Part shown: positions 1 through 8,160 of the stretch, one piece after another
How the letters are laid out: each line of letters opens with the position of its first letter
Numbering within the stretch: position 1 is the stretch's first letter
Virus record (IMG/VR): IMGVR_UViG_3300027759_003149
Location: 1 to 57,417 of that record
DNA from: a virus
Direction: 5' to 3' (one strand)
Length of the DNA stretch: 57,417 nt
Notes under the pieces: model-generated
Databases searched by the model: none
Told to the model about the DNA's origin: nothing
What the model saw: the letters and a program-made list of their open reading frames with translations, nothing else
Made by a program: the position numbers and the translations under genes

Positions 1-606
1 TTTGGCCCACATGTCATCTTTATCTTTGCCTGCATACATAAACTGAGGATGATCGCGTGGGCCAAACAATTCCACTTCTTCATTGTACCAACTGCTGCTA
101 AACCATCCACCACAGGTGCGACAACTCATATTACATAAATTTGTAAAACGTATATCATAATATCTTATTTTAAAATCATCAAATTGACCGTCGGCAGATG
201 TTTGATCTACAAGATTGATGTGATGCCCAAAGTTTTTGTTGCTATCATTTCGCATGCTGACAAATCCGTGTTGTTCACGTTCGTAACATTTAGTGCATTC
301 TCGACATTCTACTTCATTTATCATGTTAATACGCATTTGTTTATATTCGGGGCTATTCCAAACTTCTCGCATATTGTTATTGTGTAGATTTCCTAGCGGG
401 TAATGACTGTCACTTAAACAACAAGGATATGCTTGGCCATTAGGAAAGGCATGCAGATGAATCCATGGCAATATACAAAATACTTTACTTTCAGTTAGTC
501 GATGCATCTGCTCTTGATTGAGAGTACCCTTTTCAACATAGATAGGTTGATTATCTGTATAATTATGATTTTTATAATATTCTTCTTTTTGTTTATCTCT
601 ACTCAT
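1..606 (-). CDS. Radical SAM protein with N-terminal SPASM/twitch-like module (partial, cut by window edge)
   Basis: The first 202 codons are present and the gene continues past the left edge. The ATG at 606 overlaps the TGA of the upstream hydrolase gene (ATGA). The N-terminal part has a SPASM/twitch-like cysteine pattern: CILPW at residue 44, a CC pair at 62-63, a YPLGNL stretch, then CRECTKC at 101-107. The radical SAM [4Fe-4S] motif CNMSCRTC follows at 158-165, then GGWFSS. In this family three cysteines bind the cluster that cleaves S-adenosylmethionine to a 5'-deoxyadenosyl radical. The cysteine-rich module precedes the core, as in the N-terminal-twitch radical SAM family. The protein is clearly paralogous to the one at 41898-43424, sharing CILPWIHL, CC, YPLG and GG-FSS. 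Its substrate is unknown; the neighbours suggest sugar or surface modification. Confidence 0.88.
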   Translation of the reverse strand, partial: MSRDKQKEEYYKNHNYTDNQPIYVEKGTLNQEQMHRLTESKVFCILPWIHLHAFPNGQAYPCCLSDSHYPLGNLHNNNMREVWNSPEYKQMRINMINEVECRECTKCYEREQHGFVSMRNDSNKNFGHHINLVDQTSADGQFDDFKIRYYDIRFTNLCNMSCRTCGGWFSSSWYNEEVELFGPRDHPQFMYAGKDKDDMWAK

Positions 607-1268
607 AGTTTATATCGTTCCAATATTTGTTTTACAACTATCTCATGTTCTTGTCTGTTAGGGTGTCTACATTCACTTACCCACGGGCTAATAGTATCTA
701 TTCTAATATCAACTCCGCTGATTATATCTGACCAACTGGTTTCAATTAATTTTATATTATTTAATTGGCAATATGCTCTGACTACATCTATTAATAGACC
801 CCTTTTCTTTCTATATTCAGCATCATCAAATTTATAAGTCAATAACATTTGATATAAGTTAAATACCGTATCAATATTATCTTCTGAGTCTGCACAAATA
901 CAAGGTTCAGATAATGTCCATGTTCCGACATTTTTGAAATGTGCAAAGGGGTTGGTTAAATCTGTTGTAGTAGCACACCAATTTGGTATAAATTGCCACG
1001 TGCGACCTTCATTGGTCCACACTTCCCTGACAGGGCTAGTCCATCCTACTATGACAGCAGTAATATTTTTATATTTAGGTATTTCCTCTATCATTTTATA
1101 AAAAATGTTTTCATTGCTATTTCCAGGAAAAGCAAAGTTAACACATTCAACGCCTAATTGTTTTGCTATTAAATTAGGATAACTTAATTCAAGGTTTTTA
1201 ATGGTAGCTTGATCACTTGCTAATCCCACACCGTGGGTGACACTACACCCAAACGCCAATATTGTCAT
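603..1268 (-). CDS. SGNH/GDSL-like hydrolase
   Basis: A 221-residue protein with the block layout of SGNH hydrolases. Block I is FGCSVTHG near the N-terminus, with the Ser in GCS as candidate nucleophile. A PGNSNEN segment at about residues 48-54 resembles the Gly/Asn oxyanion-hole blocks. A late RHPN segment near residue 202 supplies the candidate catalytic His. SGNH enzymes are mostly esterases or acetyl-esterases acting on lipids or acylated sugars. There is no signal peptide. The ATG overlaps the stop of the upstream radical SAM gene by 4 bases, and its own stop overlaps the next start, so it belongs to a translationally coupled cassette. With glycosyltransferases in the same operon, acyl transfer or removal on a glycan is a reasonable inference but is not shown. 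The sequence is visibly AT-rich. Confidence 0.72.
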   Translation of the reverse strand: MTILAFGCSVTHGVGLASDQATIKNLELSYPNLIAKQLGVECVNFAFPGNSNENIFYKMIEEIPKYKNITAVIVGWTSPVREVWTNEGRTWQFIPNWCATTTDLTNPFAHFKNVGTWTLSEPCICADSEDNIDTVFNLYQMLLTYKFDDAEYRKKRGLLIDVVRAYCQLNNIKLIETSWSDIISGVDIRIDTISPWVSECRHPNRQEHEIVVKQILERYKL

Positions 1269-2629
1269 AATGTATTATACCATTCGGCTAGTTGTGGGAA
1301 TGTATGTCTAAAGTCTTTACCACGGCGTTGATCATATTGTTCATAAAAGTTCTTAAAGTCACGTTGCAGGATACTGTTTGTCATAGCACCGCTGTGTGGG
1401 CTGACAACTTCTTTCAAATAACTAACTAATCTACCAATTTGGTTAATTTCAAACTCGTGTAATACATCTACACTAAGATCACCAAGCGGAATTAATTGTC
1501 TAATACATTCTTCACGCACCTCTAAAGGTAATATCAATGGGCTTTGAAAACTAGGAAAGCGTAGAATATTTAGACTAAAGTTAATCGCATCTTTGCCATA
1601 TTTCTTCTTAAGTTCAACAATACTCCACAGGAACTCTGGTAGACTTATCAAGCATAGTGCGTTTATGGTACACATGACATGTAGGCCACGCAGTTTACCA
1701 CTAGCCAATAAGTAAGAAAGATTGCTAGTCCATTGATCCCAATCCAGGCCATCACGAATATATATTGCGTGTTGACCAATGCTTTCGTTGCTTGTATACA
1801 GATCCAATTTAATACCTTCTGTGGCATCTAATAACCTTTCTAATTTATCTTGTTCAAATCCTAGGTTGCTGTTTATAGCAAGCCGTGTTTTACTCTCGCC
1901 TCGGTGATCTTTGAACCATTCGATGAGCCGCCAGGTGTATCCTGACATAAGTGGCTCTCCTCCTGTGATCCGTAGTTCCTTAAGCGTTTTGTGTAGGTCT
2001 GATTCCCACCATTTGAAGAAGGCTTCAACGTATGGATTAACGTCAGTGATAGTATAAAGTTGGCTACTGTCATGAGTGTGAGTAAAATGATTGCGACCGT
2101 CGGAAACCAGATTGGTATATGGTCCATTACGATGAATGTCACGAACCCAAGTAGTGCTGAAAGCAGGATTGCAATAGCTGCAAGCAAACTGACAAGTGCG
2201 ATCGAAAGCAATTTCCAAGGTTTGTAGGTTAACGTCTTGTTCTGGTGGAGTATTGAAAGCTTCATCTAGGTCTTTATCCTCATAAATTACTGTTTTATAA
2301 ACACGGTCACTGATAATTTCATCAGACGCATCTTCTCTGTCTGCCATATCCTCAATCTTCCAGCAGTATTCACACCCGCTTGGCCTTAGGCCATCTTGCA
2401 TCAATGCACGATCATTTTTCTTTTCACGTGTATTGTGTAATGCTCGAGGATTTGCTATTACCTGTTCTACACTTACCTGATGTGGTAATGGGTGGTGACA
2501 ACTGGTAGTCTGCCCACTGCCTAACCATATGGTAGCGTTATACCATTTGGCACCGCAGAAGCTTGTTGACTTAATGTCAATCACTCTGCGTTTGTATCCT
2601 AAATCGGTTTCGTTATGGAGTTTCGGCAT
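1265..2629 (-). CDS. Radical SAM protein, N-terminal cysteine-module type (copy 1 of tandem pair)
   Basis: A 454-residue protein. It carries an N-terminal module with SCHHP near residue 43 and RPSGCEYCWKIED at about 82-94. The radical SAM motif CQFACSYC is at 146-153, followed by a TGGEPL motif of the kind that contacts SAM. The C-terminus ends in a YDQRRG...F..TFPQ segment shared with the upstream copy and, weakly, with the gene at 41898. It overlaps the upstream radical SAM gene by 17 bases and the downstream SGNH gene by 4. It is a diverged tandem duplicate of 2613-4004, sharing C-HP--H, ALHNT, C-YCW--ED, NPYVEAF-(K/R)WW and TGGEPL. The radical SAM assignment is firm; the substrate is unknown. 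Both copies lack a canonical C-terminal SPASM domain. Confidence 0.88.
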   Translation of the reverse strand: MPKLHNETDLGYKRRVIDIKSTSFCGAKWYNATIWLGSGQTTSCHHPLPHQVSVEQVIANPRALHNTREKKNDRALMQDGLRPSGCEYCWKIEDMADREDASDEIISDRVYKTVIYEDKDLDEAFNTPPEQDVNLQTLEIAFDRTCQFACSYCNPAFSTTWVRDIHRNGPYTNLVSDGRNHFTHTHDSSQLYTITDVNPYVEAFFKWWESDLHKTLKELRITGGEPLMSGYTWRLIEWFKDHRGESKTRLAINSNLGFEQDKLERLLDATEGIKLDLYTSNESIGQHAIYIRDGLDWDQWTSNLSYLLASGKLRGLHVMCTINALCLISLPEFLWSIVELKKKYGKDAINFSLNILRFPSFQSPLILPLEVREECIRQLIPLGDLSVDVLHEFEINQIGRLVSYLKEVVSPHSGAMTNSILQRDFKNFYEQYDQRRGKDFRHTFPQLAEWYNTL

Positions 2630-4004
2630 GCCACTTACACTCCTGCCAAAACTCTTTCATTTGCGGGAAGGTTTGTTCAAAACTTAAACCTCGACGTTGA
2701 TCATATTCATGGAAGAAACGATAAAAGTCAGCACGTGTGTCATGTAGATACTTCTCACTTAACTTTTTGCCTTTTTTCATCCAATCAATATCTCGATGTA
2801 AACGTTGGATTTCATAATCTTTAAATCCATCATAGCGACCGCTGCCTTCTTCTAAGCGATGTAATTCCATCCATTTAGCAACATTTTCTAAAATGCGTAC
2901 ATAACTTTCTGGAAGTATCTGTAGACTTTGCCAACTTGGCGTTCTCAACACAGGAGTATCAAACCAAACACGTTGATAGGTAGTACTGTATAACTTACGC
3001 AACTCTAAGATGTGTTCTAATAGACGTTGTAGTCCCAAGATACTAAGATTATTCATTGTGATGATATAGGTCAAGCTATTACGATTAGGCACTTCAGTTA
3101 GGTAACGATGTACATAGGCTTGATTGCGTTGGAATTCTAATCCATCGCGGATATATTCAGCATGTTCAGCGATGCCTGTATCTAAACTTACATACTGCAT
3201 GAAGTGTTCTATCTTAGTACCTGTACATAAGTCTTTAACTTTAGCAATATATTTTACAAACAAGTCTTCTGGGACGCTAAAATTACTTGTAACGTCAACG
3301 TGTAAATCGCTCTTAGGTGCAGCCAGAATATAATCAAATACACGATGCGTATTCTTATCCATAAGAGGTTCGCCACCCGTCATACGGAAGTGTTTAAGAC
3401 TACCATATAGCTCAGGCCACCAACGCCAGAATGCTTCTACATAGGGATTGTTCTCACGCACAGGAATAGGTTGGCGGCGGCCTTTGAAATGCATGGGATC
3501 GTTGTGTGGACTCTTTGTAGGATATGCTCCCCAACGGTCAATATCCTTGCCCCATTCAGTTGAAAACTGCGGGCTACAATAACTACATGCTAGATTACAC
3601 CCATGACTAAAGTTTACTTCAACATAACTTGGAGTAACATCTGCGTCCCATGGTAGATCTTTGATTTCATCGTAATGACTAGCGGCCCAAGGCTCGCCAC
3701 TACGATAATGGCGATCACTTAAATGTCCAGCATCTTCCATATTCCAGCAATAGTTACATTCTTTAGGACGCTCGCTGTTGAGCATCTTTTTACGTTGTTC
3801 TTTCTTATATGCTGTGTTATGTAAGGCACTAGGGTGAAACTCCAATGGGTGTACATCAATCTCATGCAATGGAGGATGGTAACAACTGTTATTAAGTCCT
3901 GTTGGTAAGTGTAGGCTTACCTGTTGCCATTTGGCTAGACATAATGCAGGACCTAACTTGTCTTTCATCTCCTCTGCCGCTGTCATAAATGTACTTTTAC
4001 TCAC
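2613..4004 (-). CDS. Radical SAM protein, N-terminal cysteine-module type (copy 2 of tandem pair)
   Basis: A 463-residue protein. The longest frame starts with GTG at 4004, overlapping the upstream stop by 8 bases; an in-frame ATG lies six codons later at 3986. The N-terminal module has SCYHPP and RPKECNYCWNMED. The radical SAM motif CNLACSYC is at residues 136-143 and MTGGEPLM follows. The C-terminal YDQRRG...F..TFPQ segment is shared with copy 1. The likely reaction is radical chemistry started by SAM cleavage, with extra cysteines perhaps holding an auxiliary iron-sulfur cluster. Base composition is less AT-rich than the two flanking AT-rich blocks of the cassette, so the cassette may have been assembled from several sources. 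Its substrate may be a sugar, a peptide or a tail protein. Confidence 0.88.
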   Translation of the reverse strand: MSKSTFMTAAEEMKDKLGPALCLAKWQQVSLHLPTGLNNSCYHPPLHEIDVHPLEFHPSALHNTAYKKEQRKKMLNSERPKECNYCWNMEDAGHLSDRHYRSGEPWAASHYDEIKDLPWDADVTPSYVEVNFSHGCNLACSYCSPQFSTEWGKDIDRWGAYPTKSPHNDPMHFKGRRQPIPVRENNPYVEAFWRWWPELYGSLKHFRMTGGEPLMDKNTHRVFDYILAAPKSDLHVDVTSNFSVPEDLFVKYIAKVKDLCTGTKIEHFMQYVSLDTGIAEHAEYIRDGLEFQRNQAYVHRYLTEVPNRNSLTYIITMNNLSILGLQRLLEHILELRKLYSTTYQRVWFDTPVLRTPSWQSLQILPESYVRILENVAKWMELHRLEEGSGRYDGFKDYEIQRLHRDIDWMKKGKKLSEKYLHDTRADFYRFFHEYDQRRGLSFEQTFPQMKEFWQECKWHAETP

Positions 4005-4890
4005 GTTCCATTACTCCTTGATTTTTAAACACACTCTTATAGTGATGTTTAAAGAATTTACTTTCTTCTGCGTCCATGTCTACGATAGGTAGACTTAATT
4101 TTTGCCTTAAAATATTTCCAATACTGGTACAATTATCTGGTTCGTGGTCTTTAAATTCTTTCCATAGTATGGCTAACTTATCAAAGTCTTGTACATCACG
4201 ATAATCCCAATTATTCAGCATGGTCATCCAGGTGCCTAACCTGGCTCCATATATACTCCAAAAGCCATTTTCTACATCTGCGCCCACTGATTGCCAAATA
4301 CACAAATGATCGTAGTTGCGATTATGTACACGAACTTCAAAGTCTACCAGACCTGGCTTACGACCACGATCCAAACACATCTTAACTCCTTCACGAAATC
4401 CGGCGCGCCATGCTTGGAATGGTGTTGCATTAGGATATGTGGTACTATAGCAATCGTGCATGGCCCAATAATCCGGATAAAAACAAAATTCTACATCATT
4501 GGCTTCTGTACCATCTGTGTTCTCATGTGTCTTCATAGCATAGACGAATTCTTTAGTCCAGCAACTTAGTCCACCGTTGCCATACATCAATCCATTTATT
4601 GTATTACGTGCCTTCCATCGGAATACTTTATTGCTGGAATCTTTATCTAACTTTAACTGTAGATTAAAAAATTCTGCGTCAGGAATATTATCACCGTCAA
4701 TCAATAAGAAACGGTCTGTGGTGCTAGCATCTGCTGCGGCTTTATGTGCGGCATCACTGCCTTTAATGCCATCTACACGTTGAGCCCAGGGCACCATGTT
4801 TTGTATCTGTATCCAAGTTTCTTCTTTCCTAGGTTCATCATAACTCAGATATATACAATCTAAGTCTGCTATATCAATTAATTGTGTCAT
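3997..4890 (-). CDS. GT-A-like glycosyltransferase
   Basis: A 297-residue protein. A DRFLLIDGDNIP segment near residues 59-70 fits the metal- and nucleotide-binding DxD region of GT-A fold glycosyltransferases, preceded by the usual alternating beta/alpha start (DCIYLSYDEP). GNGGLSCWTKEFV at about 105-117 resembles an acceptor-loop region. There is no signal peptide or membrane segment, so it is cytoplasmic. It overlaps the genes on both sides (17 and 8 bases), indicating coupled translation. Family members transfer a sugar from a nucleotide-sugar donor; donor and acceptor cannot be read from sequence. It is the third glycosyltransferase-like gene of the cassette and directly precedes the radical SAM pair. 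Confidence 0.7.
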   Translation of the reverse strand: MTQLIDIADLDCIYLSYDEPRKEETWIQIQNMVPWAQRVDGIKGSDAAHKAAADASTTDRFLLIDGDNIPDAEFFNLQLKLDKDSSNKVFRWKARNTINGLMYGNGGLSCWTKEFVYAMKTHENTDGTEANDVEFCFYPDYWAMHDCYSTTYPNATPFQAWRAGFREGVKMCLDRGRKPGLVDFEVRVHNRNYDHLCIWQSVGADVENGFWSIYGARLGTWMTMLNNWDYRDVQDFDKLAILWKEFKDHEPDNCTSIGNILRQKLSLPIVDMDAEESKFFKHHYKSVFKNQGVMERE

Positions 4891-5230
4891 AATATTCTAC
4901 ATCCAAATATGTTTCATTTGATTCCAATACCAAACCTGCATGATGTTTAACTACAGCATATCCATGATTACTTTTCTTTAATTTTACACGAATTCCCAGG
5001 TCAATTGCAATCTTTTCAAGACATTTTCTTTGTACGTTTACCTTATATTGGTAATAATGATCATATAGATTCCTGTCAACAACCAAATACTGTGTATCTT
5101 TTGGGTGTTGTTGCATAGTACACATAGTAATCCTACCTGTATCGTCATAGTGTATACGATATTCGAATGGTTCTGGTGTCACTGCACCAAAACTCGCAAG
5201 AGCTTGATTAAATTCTTCTTCCCAACTCAT
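4874..5230 (-). CDS. Conserved phage hypothetical protein of the glycosyltransferase cassette
   Basis: 118 residues starting MSWEEEFNQAL. The ATG at 5230 is chosen over an upstream TTG at 5245 because the TTG frame adds only five residues. The start lies inside the end of the upstream glycosyltransferase gene (22-base overlap), and the end overlaps the next glycosyltransferase. The protein has no membrane segment and no recognisable catalytic motif. It is beta-rich and basic in the middle (VNVQRKCLEKIAIDLG). I do not assign a function. Its placement between two glycosyltransferases suggests an accessory role. From memory, proteins with a similar N-terminus occur near tail-fibre genes of T4-like cyanophages; I have not verified this. 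Confidence 0.7.
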   Translation of the reverse strand: MSWEEEFNQALASFGAVTPEPFEYRIHYDDTGRITMCTMQQHPKDTQYLVVDRNLYDHYYQYKVNVQRKCLEKIAIDLGIRVKLKKSNHGYAVVKHHAGLVLESNETYLDVEYYDTIN

Positions 5231-6071
5231 CTTTATATTCCCCAATCAACTCATCTGTTATCCAAGATTTTTCTTGATAATGCAAAGGATGATATTGATT
5301 AATATTGTTAATGCGCACCATCGGCAAATCTGTTTCACACATTACAGAGTCAACCCACTGTGATTGCTGACTAAATCCGTTTATTAAAGGCTTCATATGC
5401 ACAAAATTAATAAAATCTACTCCAGGTAGTGTGCATTTTTCTATTCCTAAAATTTTAGCAGCCAGAGCGTAGACTACATCTGTAGTAGCATCATTATCTC
5501 TACAATTAATCAATACGTGATCCCTAATGTGATCCCAATGTTTATATATTAATCTAGCATGATTAAAAAAGTTAGCCGATTCTTGACTATAGCGAAAATA
5601 CATAAGTCCATTGTATACGTCAGGCAATTCATTATCTTCAAACACTTGCCTATATGCACGACTTGGACTTAGTTGCTGTAGATAATTTCTACAGCCTTGA
5701 CTTAAAACTATATTACGTAATCTGAATGTATTCCACCAATGCTCTATGCTTCGAGTAAAAATTAAATCACTTTCTAGTTTAATAGTTTCCTTAAATGGTG
5801 TTAGATAAAACGCCTGCCATTCATTGGATAGTTTCCATTCACTGTGTTTAGCGTGATCTTCATCTAAAACTATCACATAGTCAAATACTTTGCGATGCTG
5901 ATCTTGTATTTGTTCATTTGTGTTAGCATCAACTATCACAGCGTATTCACTGCCAGGCATGGTTAATTTAATGCTCATGGCTTGAACATAAGCTAATCGT
6001 AGATAATCAACAGTACTGTTCTGAGCAATAGTTAAAAATCCCTGGTGACTTTGATGTGCTAGCTTACGCAT
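5208..6071 (-). CDS. GT-A/GT8-like glycosyltransferase
   Basis: A 287-residue cytoplasmic protein. The N-terminal strand-helix pattern (GFLTIAQNST, YAVIVDAN) leads to TPFKETIKLESDLIFTRSIE at about residues 91-110. The acidic ESD there fits the DxD position of GT8-like nucleotide-sugar transferases. VYNGLMYF near residue 152 matches the FN(S/G)G-type acceptor region of that group. The start overlaps the end of the upstream glycosyltransferase gene by 13 bases. The fold-level call is fairly safe; donor, acceptor and linkage are not. Of the three glycosyltransferases, this one and 6059-6835 look related in layout. Confidence 0.68.
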   Translation of the reverse strand: MRKLAHQSHQGFLTIAQNSTVDYLRLAYVQAMSIKLTMPGSEYAVIVDANTNEQIQDQHRKVFDYVIVLDEDHAKHSEWKLSNEWQAFYLTPFKETIKLESDLIFTRSIEHWWNTFRLRNIVLSQGCRNYLQQLSPSRAYRQVFEDNELPDVYNGLMYFRYSQESANFFNHARLIYKHWDHIRDHVLINCRDNDATTDVVYALAAKILGIEKCTLPGVDFINFVHMKPLINGFSQQSQWVDSVMCETDLPMVRINNINQYHPLHYQEKSWITDELIGEYKDELGRRI

Positions 6072-6835
6072 ATAGAATTAATAAAATCTTTGAAATTGTC
6101 ACTCAGTAAATAATCTTTGTCCATTATATGTATGTTTTGTCTAGGTATTATGTAGGCTCGATCCTTTTCTTTGATTGTTATCATTCCGTGCTTAACTGCC
6201 ATCGATTTAACTACTTCAGTAAATGTCAGCATAGGCCAAGGGATACCTCGATCTAGTGTTTGATCATACCCATTTAATATGTTATCAGCGATAGTGAACG
6301 CATAGTCATTTCTAAAACTAGAATAATTTATTTGATAAAGGTTGCAATAGTAATTATAATTTCGTTGTATGCGACCGACTAGTTCAAATAACATTTTGGT
6401 CTTATTTGTTTTCCTAAATAATACTGCGGTAGCCCATTGATATGGCAATCCATACGGTCCCATGCGATCGGGCCAGCTACCAGATTGGCTATAGTTATGG
6501 GTCATGATACGATAATCAAATTCTTGCTCAAACAATTTTAATAGATTCTGATCTAACATAAGATAATCACTGTCAATTAACAGTGTTTCATCATACGGGC
6601 TCAATTTATATGCACAGTAACGATCTCCATTACGCCAAGTTGTCCCTTTACCAGGTTTAGTGTTGATTAAGGTATTTGTGATATCATTATCTGATATGAT
6701 AGTAACAGGTAATCCTAGCGTATGTGCAATTAATCGTGCTGAACGTCTGGCTAGTTTAACGTAATCAGTTTGTTCAGTATTAAACGCAAACAGTAGAACT
6801 CCTCTAGACTTTTCTTGTGTGTTTAAGATTGTCAT
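6059..6835 (-). CDS. GT-A-like glycosyltransferase (first of cassette)
   Basis: A 258-residue protein. LLFAFNTEQTDYVKLARRSA at the N-terminus and SPYDETLLIDSDYLMLD near residues 78-94 form the nucleotide-binding strand and DSD motif of GT-A enzymes. WATAVLFRKT at about 133-142 fits the acceptor region. There is no membrane segment. Its ATG lies within the 3' end of the small gene 6804-7118 (32-base overlap), so it is translated from the same late transcript. It shares the general plan of 5208-6071 and is probably an old duplicate of it. A nucleotide-sugar-dependent transfer is expected; the acceptor could be a phage tail protein, DNA or host glycan. Confidence 0.68.
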   Translation of the reverse strand: MTILNTQEKSRGVLLFAFNTEQTDYVKLARRSARLIAHTLGLPVTIISDNDITNTLINTKPGKGTTWRNGDRYCAYKLSPYDETLLIDSDYLMLDQNLLKLFEQEFDYRIMTHNYSQSGSWPDRMGPYGLPYQWATAVLFRKTNKTKMLFELVGRIQRNYNYYCNLYQINYSSFRNDYAFTIADNILNGYDQTLDRGIPWPMLTFTEVVKSMAVKHGMITIKEKDRAYIIPRQNIHIMDKDYLLSDNFKDFINSICVS

Positions 6836-7118
6836 GTTGGATATGCCAAGAATTCATAACCATCTGATAATGTTGCTTAGACAGTGTTAAAAATTCTGCT
6901 CGATTGATTTTAATTGGATTTTGATATGTATCTTCTAGGAACAGTTCATCTGTGTCCCAGCTATTTAGAAATGCGATAAGTTCTGGCGAAACCTTAAATA
7001 AACCTCCATTATAAGGAACCTGTAGATCTGTTTGGATTTTTTCTCTCAAGATACGTTTGTTTACTTGGTAGTCAGTGGCTAATCGAATTTCATTCGTAAT
7101 TTGTTCTAGATCGCTCAT
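6804..7118 (-). CDS. Small conserved phage protein heading the cassette
   Basis: 104 residues beginning MSDLEQITNEIRL. The frame is open further upstream to 7217, but that would run through a strong terminator hairpin and into the tail-fibre stop region, so the ATG at 7118 is preferred. A GATAAATA late-promoter motif (7131 to 7124 on the minus strand) ends exactly 5 bases before this ATG and no Shine-Dalgarno is visible, so a leaderless late mRNA is predicted. The protein is mostly helical by composition, with no cysteine cluster, membrane span or recognised domain. Its function is unknown. Its position after the fibre genes and before glycosyltransferases may mean a link to fibre modification. 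Confidence 0.75.
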   Translation of the reverse strand: MSDLEQITNEIRLATDYQVNKRILREKIQTDLQVPYNGGLFKVSPELIAFLNSWDTDELFLEDTYQNPIKINRAEFLTLSKQHYQMVMNSWHIQHDNLKHTRKV

Positions 7119-7123
7119 GCAGC

Positions 7124-7131
7124 TATTTATC
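7124..7131 (-). promoter_or_regulatory. T4-type late promoter, leaderless spacing
   Basis: Reads GATAAATA on the minus strand, matching the NATAAATA -10-only late promoter recognised by gp55 sigma factors. In T4-type late promoters initiation falls about 6 bases after the motif, which is the A of the ATG at 7118. It drives the 7118-to-1 cassette. Confidence 0.6.
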
Positions 7132-7148
7132 GGCCTAAAATTTAACCT

Positions 7149-7178
7149 AAAAAAAAAGCACTCTAGAGGAGTGCTTTT
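7149..7178 (-). terminator. Rho-independent terminator after the tail-fibre block
   Basis: The perfect inverted repeat AAAAGCACTC (7154-7163) / GAGTGCTTTT (7169-7178) has a 5-base loop. It is followed on the minus strand by an uninterrupted T run (A run 7149-7157 on plus). It sits between the stop of the fibre gene at 7193 and the late promoter at 7131, isolating the fibre transcript from the glycosyltransferase/radical SAM cassette. Confidence 0.9.
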
Positions 7179-7192
7179 ATATAATTTGTATT

Positions 7193-8146
7193 TTAAGTTA
7201 TTCCGATAACACCCCAAGTGTTGGCTAAGAATGTAGTTTCTGGAAGGATAATATCAACTCGTGTTGTAACCGTAACGTTGACCGCATCATTGAAGTTTGA
7301 ATTAGTCTGTGCTGGTTGAGCTGTTGCTAGGGTAAATGTGATTGTTGATCCTTGATCTCTATTAGAACCTTGCGGACCATTGGTGCTGACATCCAATCTT
7401 AGCCAATCAACGGTATAAGTGTAAGTTGCACTGCTAGATGTTAAATTAGCGTATGTGGTTGGGGTAGTACTTAAACTAAAATATCCCGCACTCGAATTAC
7501 TGCTGTTAAGCGTGCCACTAGAACCGGTGCGTGCTGTGTCTGTTTGAGCTCCTACTATTGCGCCACCTAGATTAGTTTGGAATAGTGTTACATAGTCACC
7601 ACTGCGACTTGTAGCATTATTGTTTGTTGCAGTAATCACTAATTGCAGTCTACCGCCTGCATTAAAGAAATAACGAGCGGCATCACCCCCACTAGCGAAT
7701 GTCACTGTCCTACTTGTGGTAAATGTCTTAAATGTTGTAGAATCAGCATATGATTGTGAAGCAGTAAAGTTTGCTCCAGTAACAGTTGATCCTTGGCTAC
7801 CCCAATTCCTGTGATTTGTAGCTACGTTACTAACTGCTGATGCTACGTTTGCAAAATAGGTAATAGTTGCGCCTGCGGTAATACCGATATTAGATCCCGA
7901 AGCTAATCTTGCGCCTGCAGCATATTGGTGACCGAGAGTCTGATTTACTGTGTAAACTAATCCTGCCCATTGTGTAGCTGTCACTAGAGATGATGCTGAC
8001 ACACTTGCGATTTGCGTGGTTGTTTGGCCATATCCCCATTCGGCGCTACCTGTACCCCAAACATAAGCGATATTGCCGGCGACGGTAGTTTGTGCTAGAC
8101 CATTATAATCTGTTGCTGCTATTAACCCACCAGATGCGTATGCCAT
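7193..8146 (-). CDS. Tail-fibre-like virion structural protein
   Basis: 317 residues rich in Thr, Ser, Ala, Gly and Asn, without Cys, typical of beta-structured phage fibres. It starts MAYASGGLIAATDYNGL and includes a long helical/linker zone (IASVSASSLVTATQWAGLVYTVNQ). It ends in a beta-rich region with alternating TYTYTVDWLRLDV strands and a final hydrophobic TFLANTWGVIGIT. It is the last gene of the fibre block, just before the terminator. It is not a clear paralogue of the three fibres upstream of it, although the leader and MAY start resemble that of 8161-9597. It is probably a distal fibre or a small structural protein; no enzyme motif is visible. Confidence 0.72.
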   Translation of the reverse strand: MAYASGGLIAATDYNGLAQTTVAGNIAYVWGTGSAEWGYGQTTTQIASVSASSLVTATQWAGLVYTVNQTLGHQYAAGARLASGSNIGITAGATITYFANVASAVSNVATNHRNWGSQGSTVTGANFTASQSYADSTTFKTFTTSRTVTFASGGDAARYFFNAGGRLQLVITATNNNATSRSGDYVTLFQTNLGGAIVGAQTDTARTGSSGTLNSSNSSAGYFSLSTTPTTYANLTSSSATYTYTVDWLRLDVSTNGPQGSNRDQGSTITFTLATAQPAQTNSNFNDAVNVTVTTRVDIILPETTFLANTWGVIGIT

Positions 8147-8160
8147 TTTTCTATCCTATT

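Noticed and set aside
1873-2265. 130-residue hydrophobic reading frame with apparent membrane segments, same strand as the radical SAM gene
   Set aside because: It lies wholly inside a well-supported radical SAM gene in another frame and has no ribosome site; the hydrophobicity is a by-product of the host frame.
6804-7217. Longer start at 7217 for the small cassette-heading gene
   Set aside because: It would run through the terminator hairpin and upstream of the late promoter; the ATG at 7118 fits the promoter and the compact protein.
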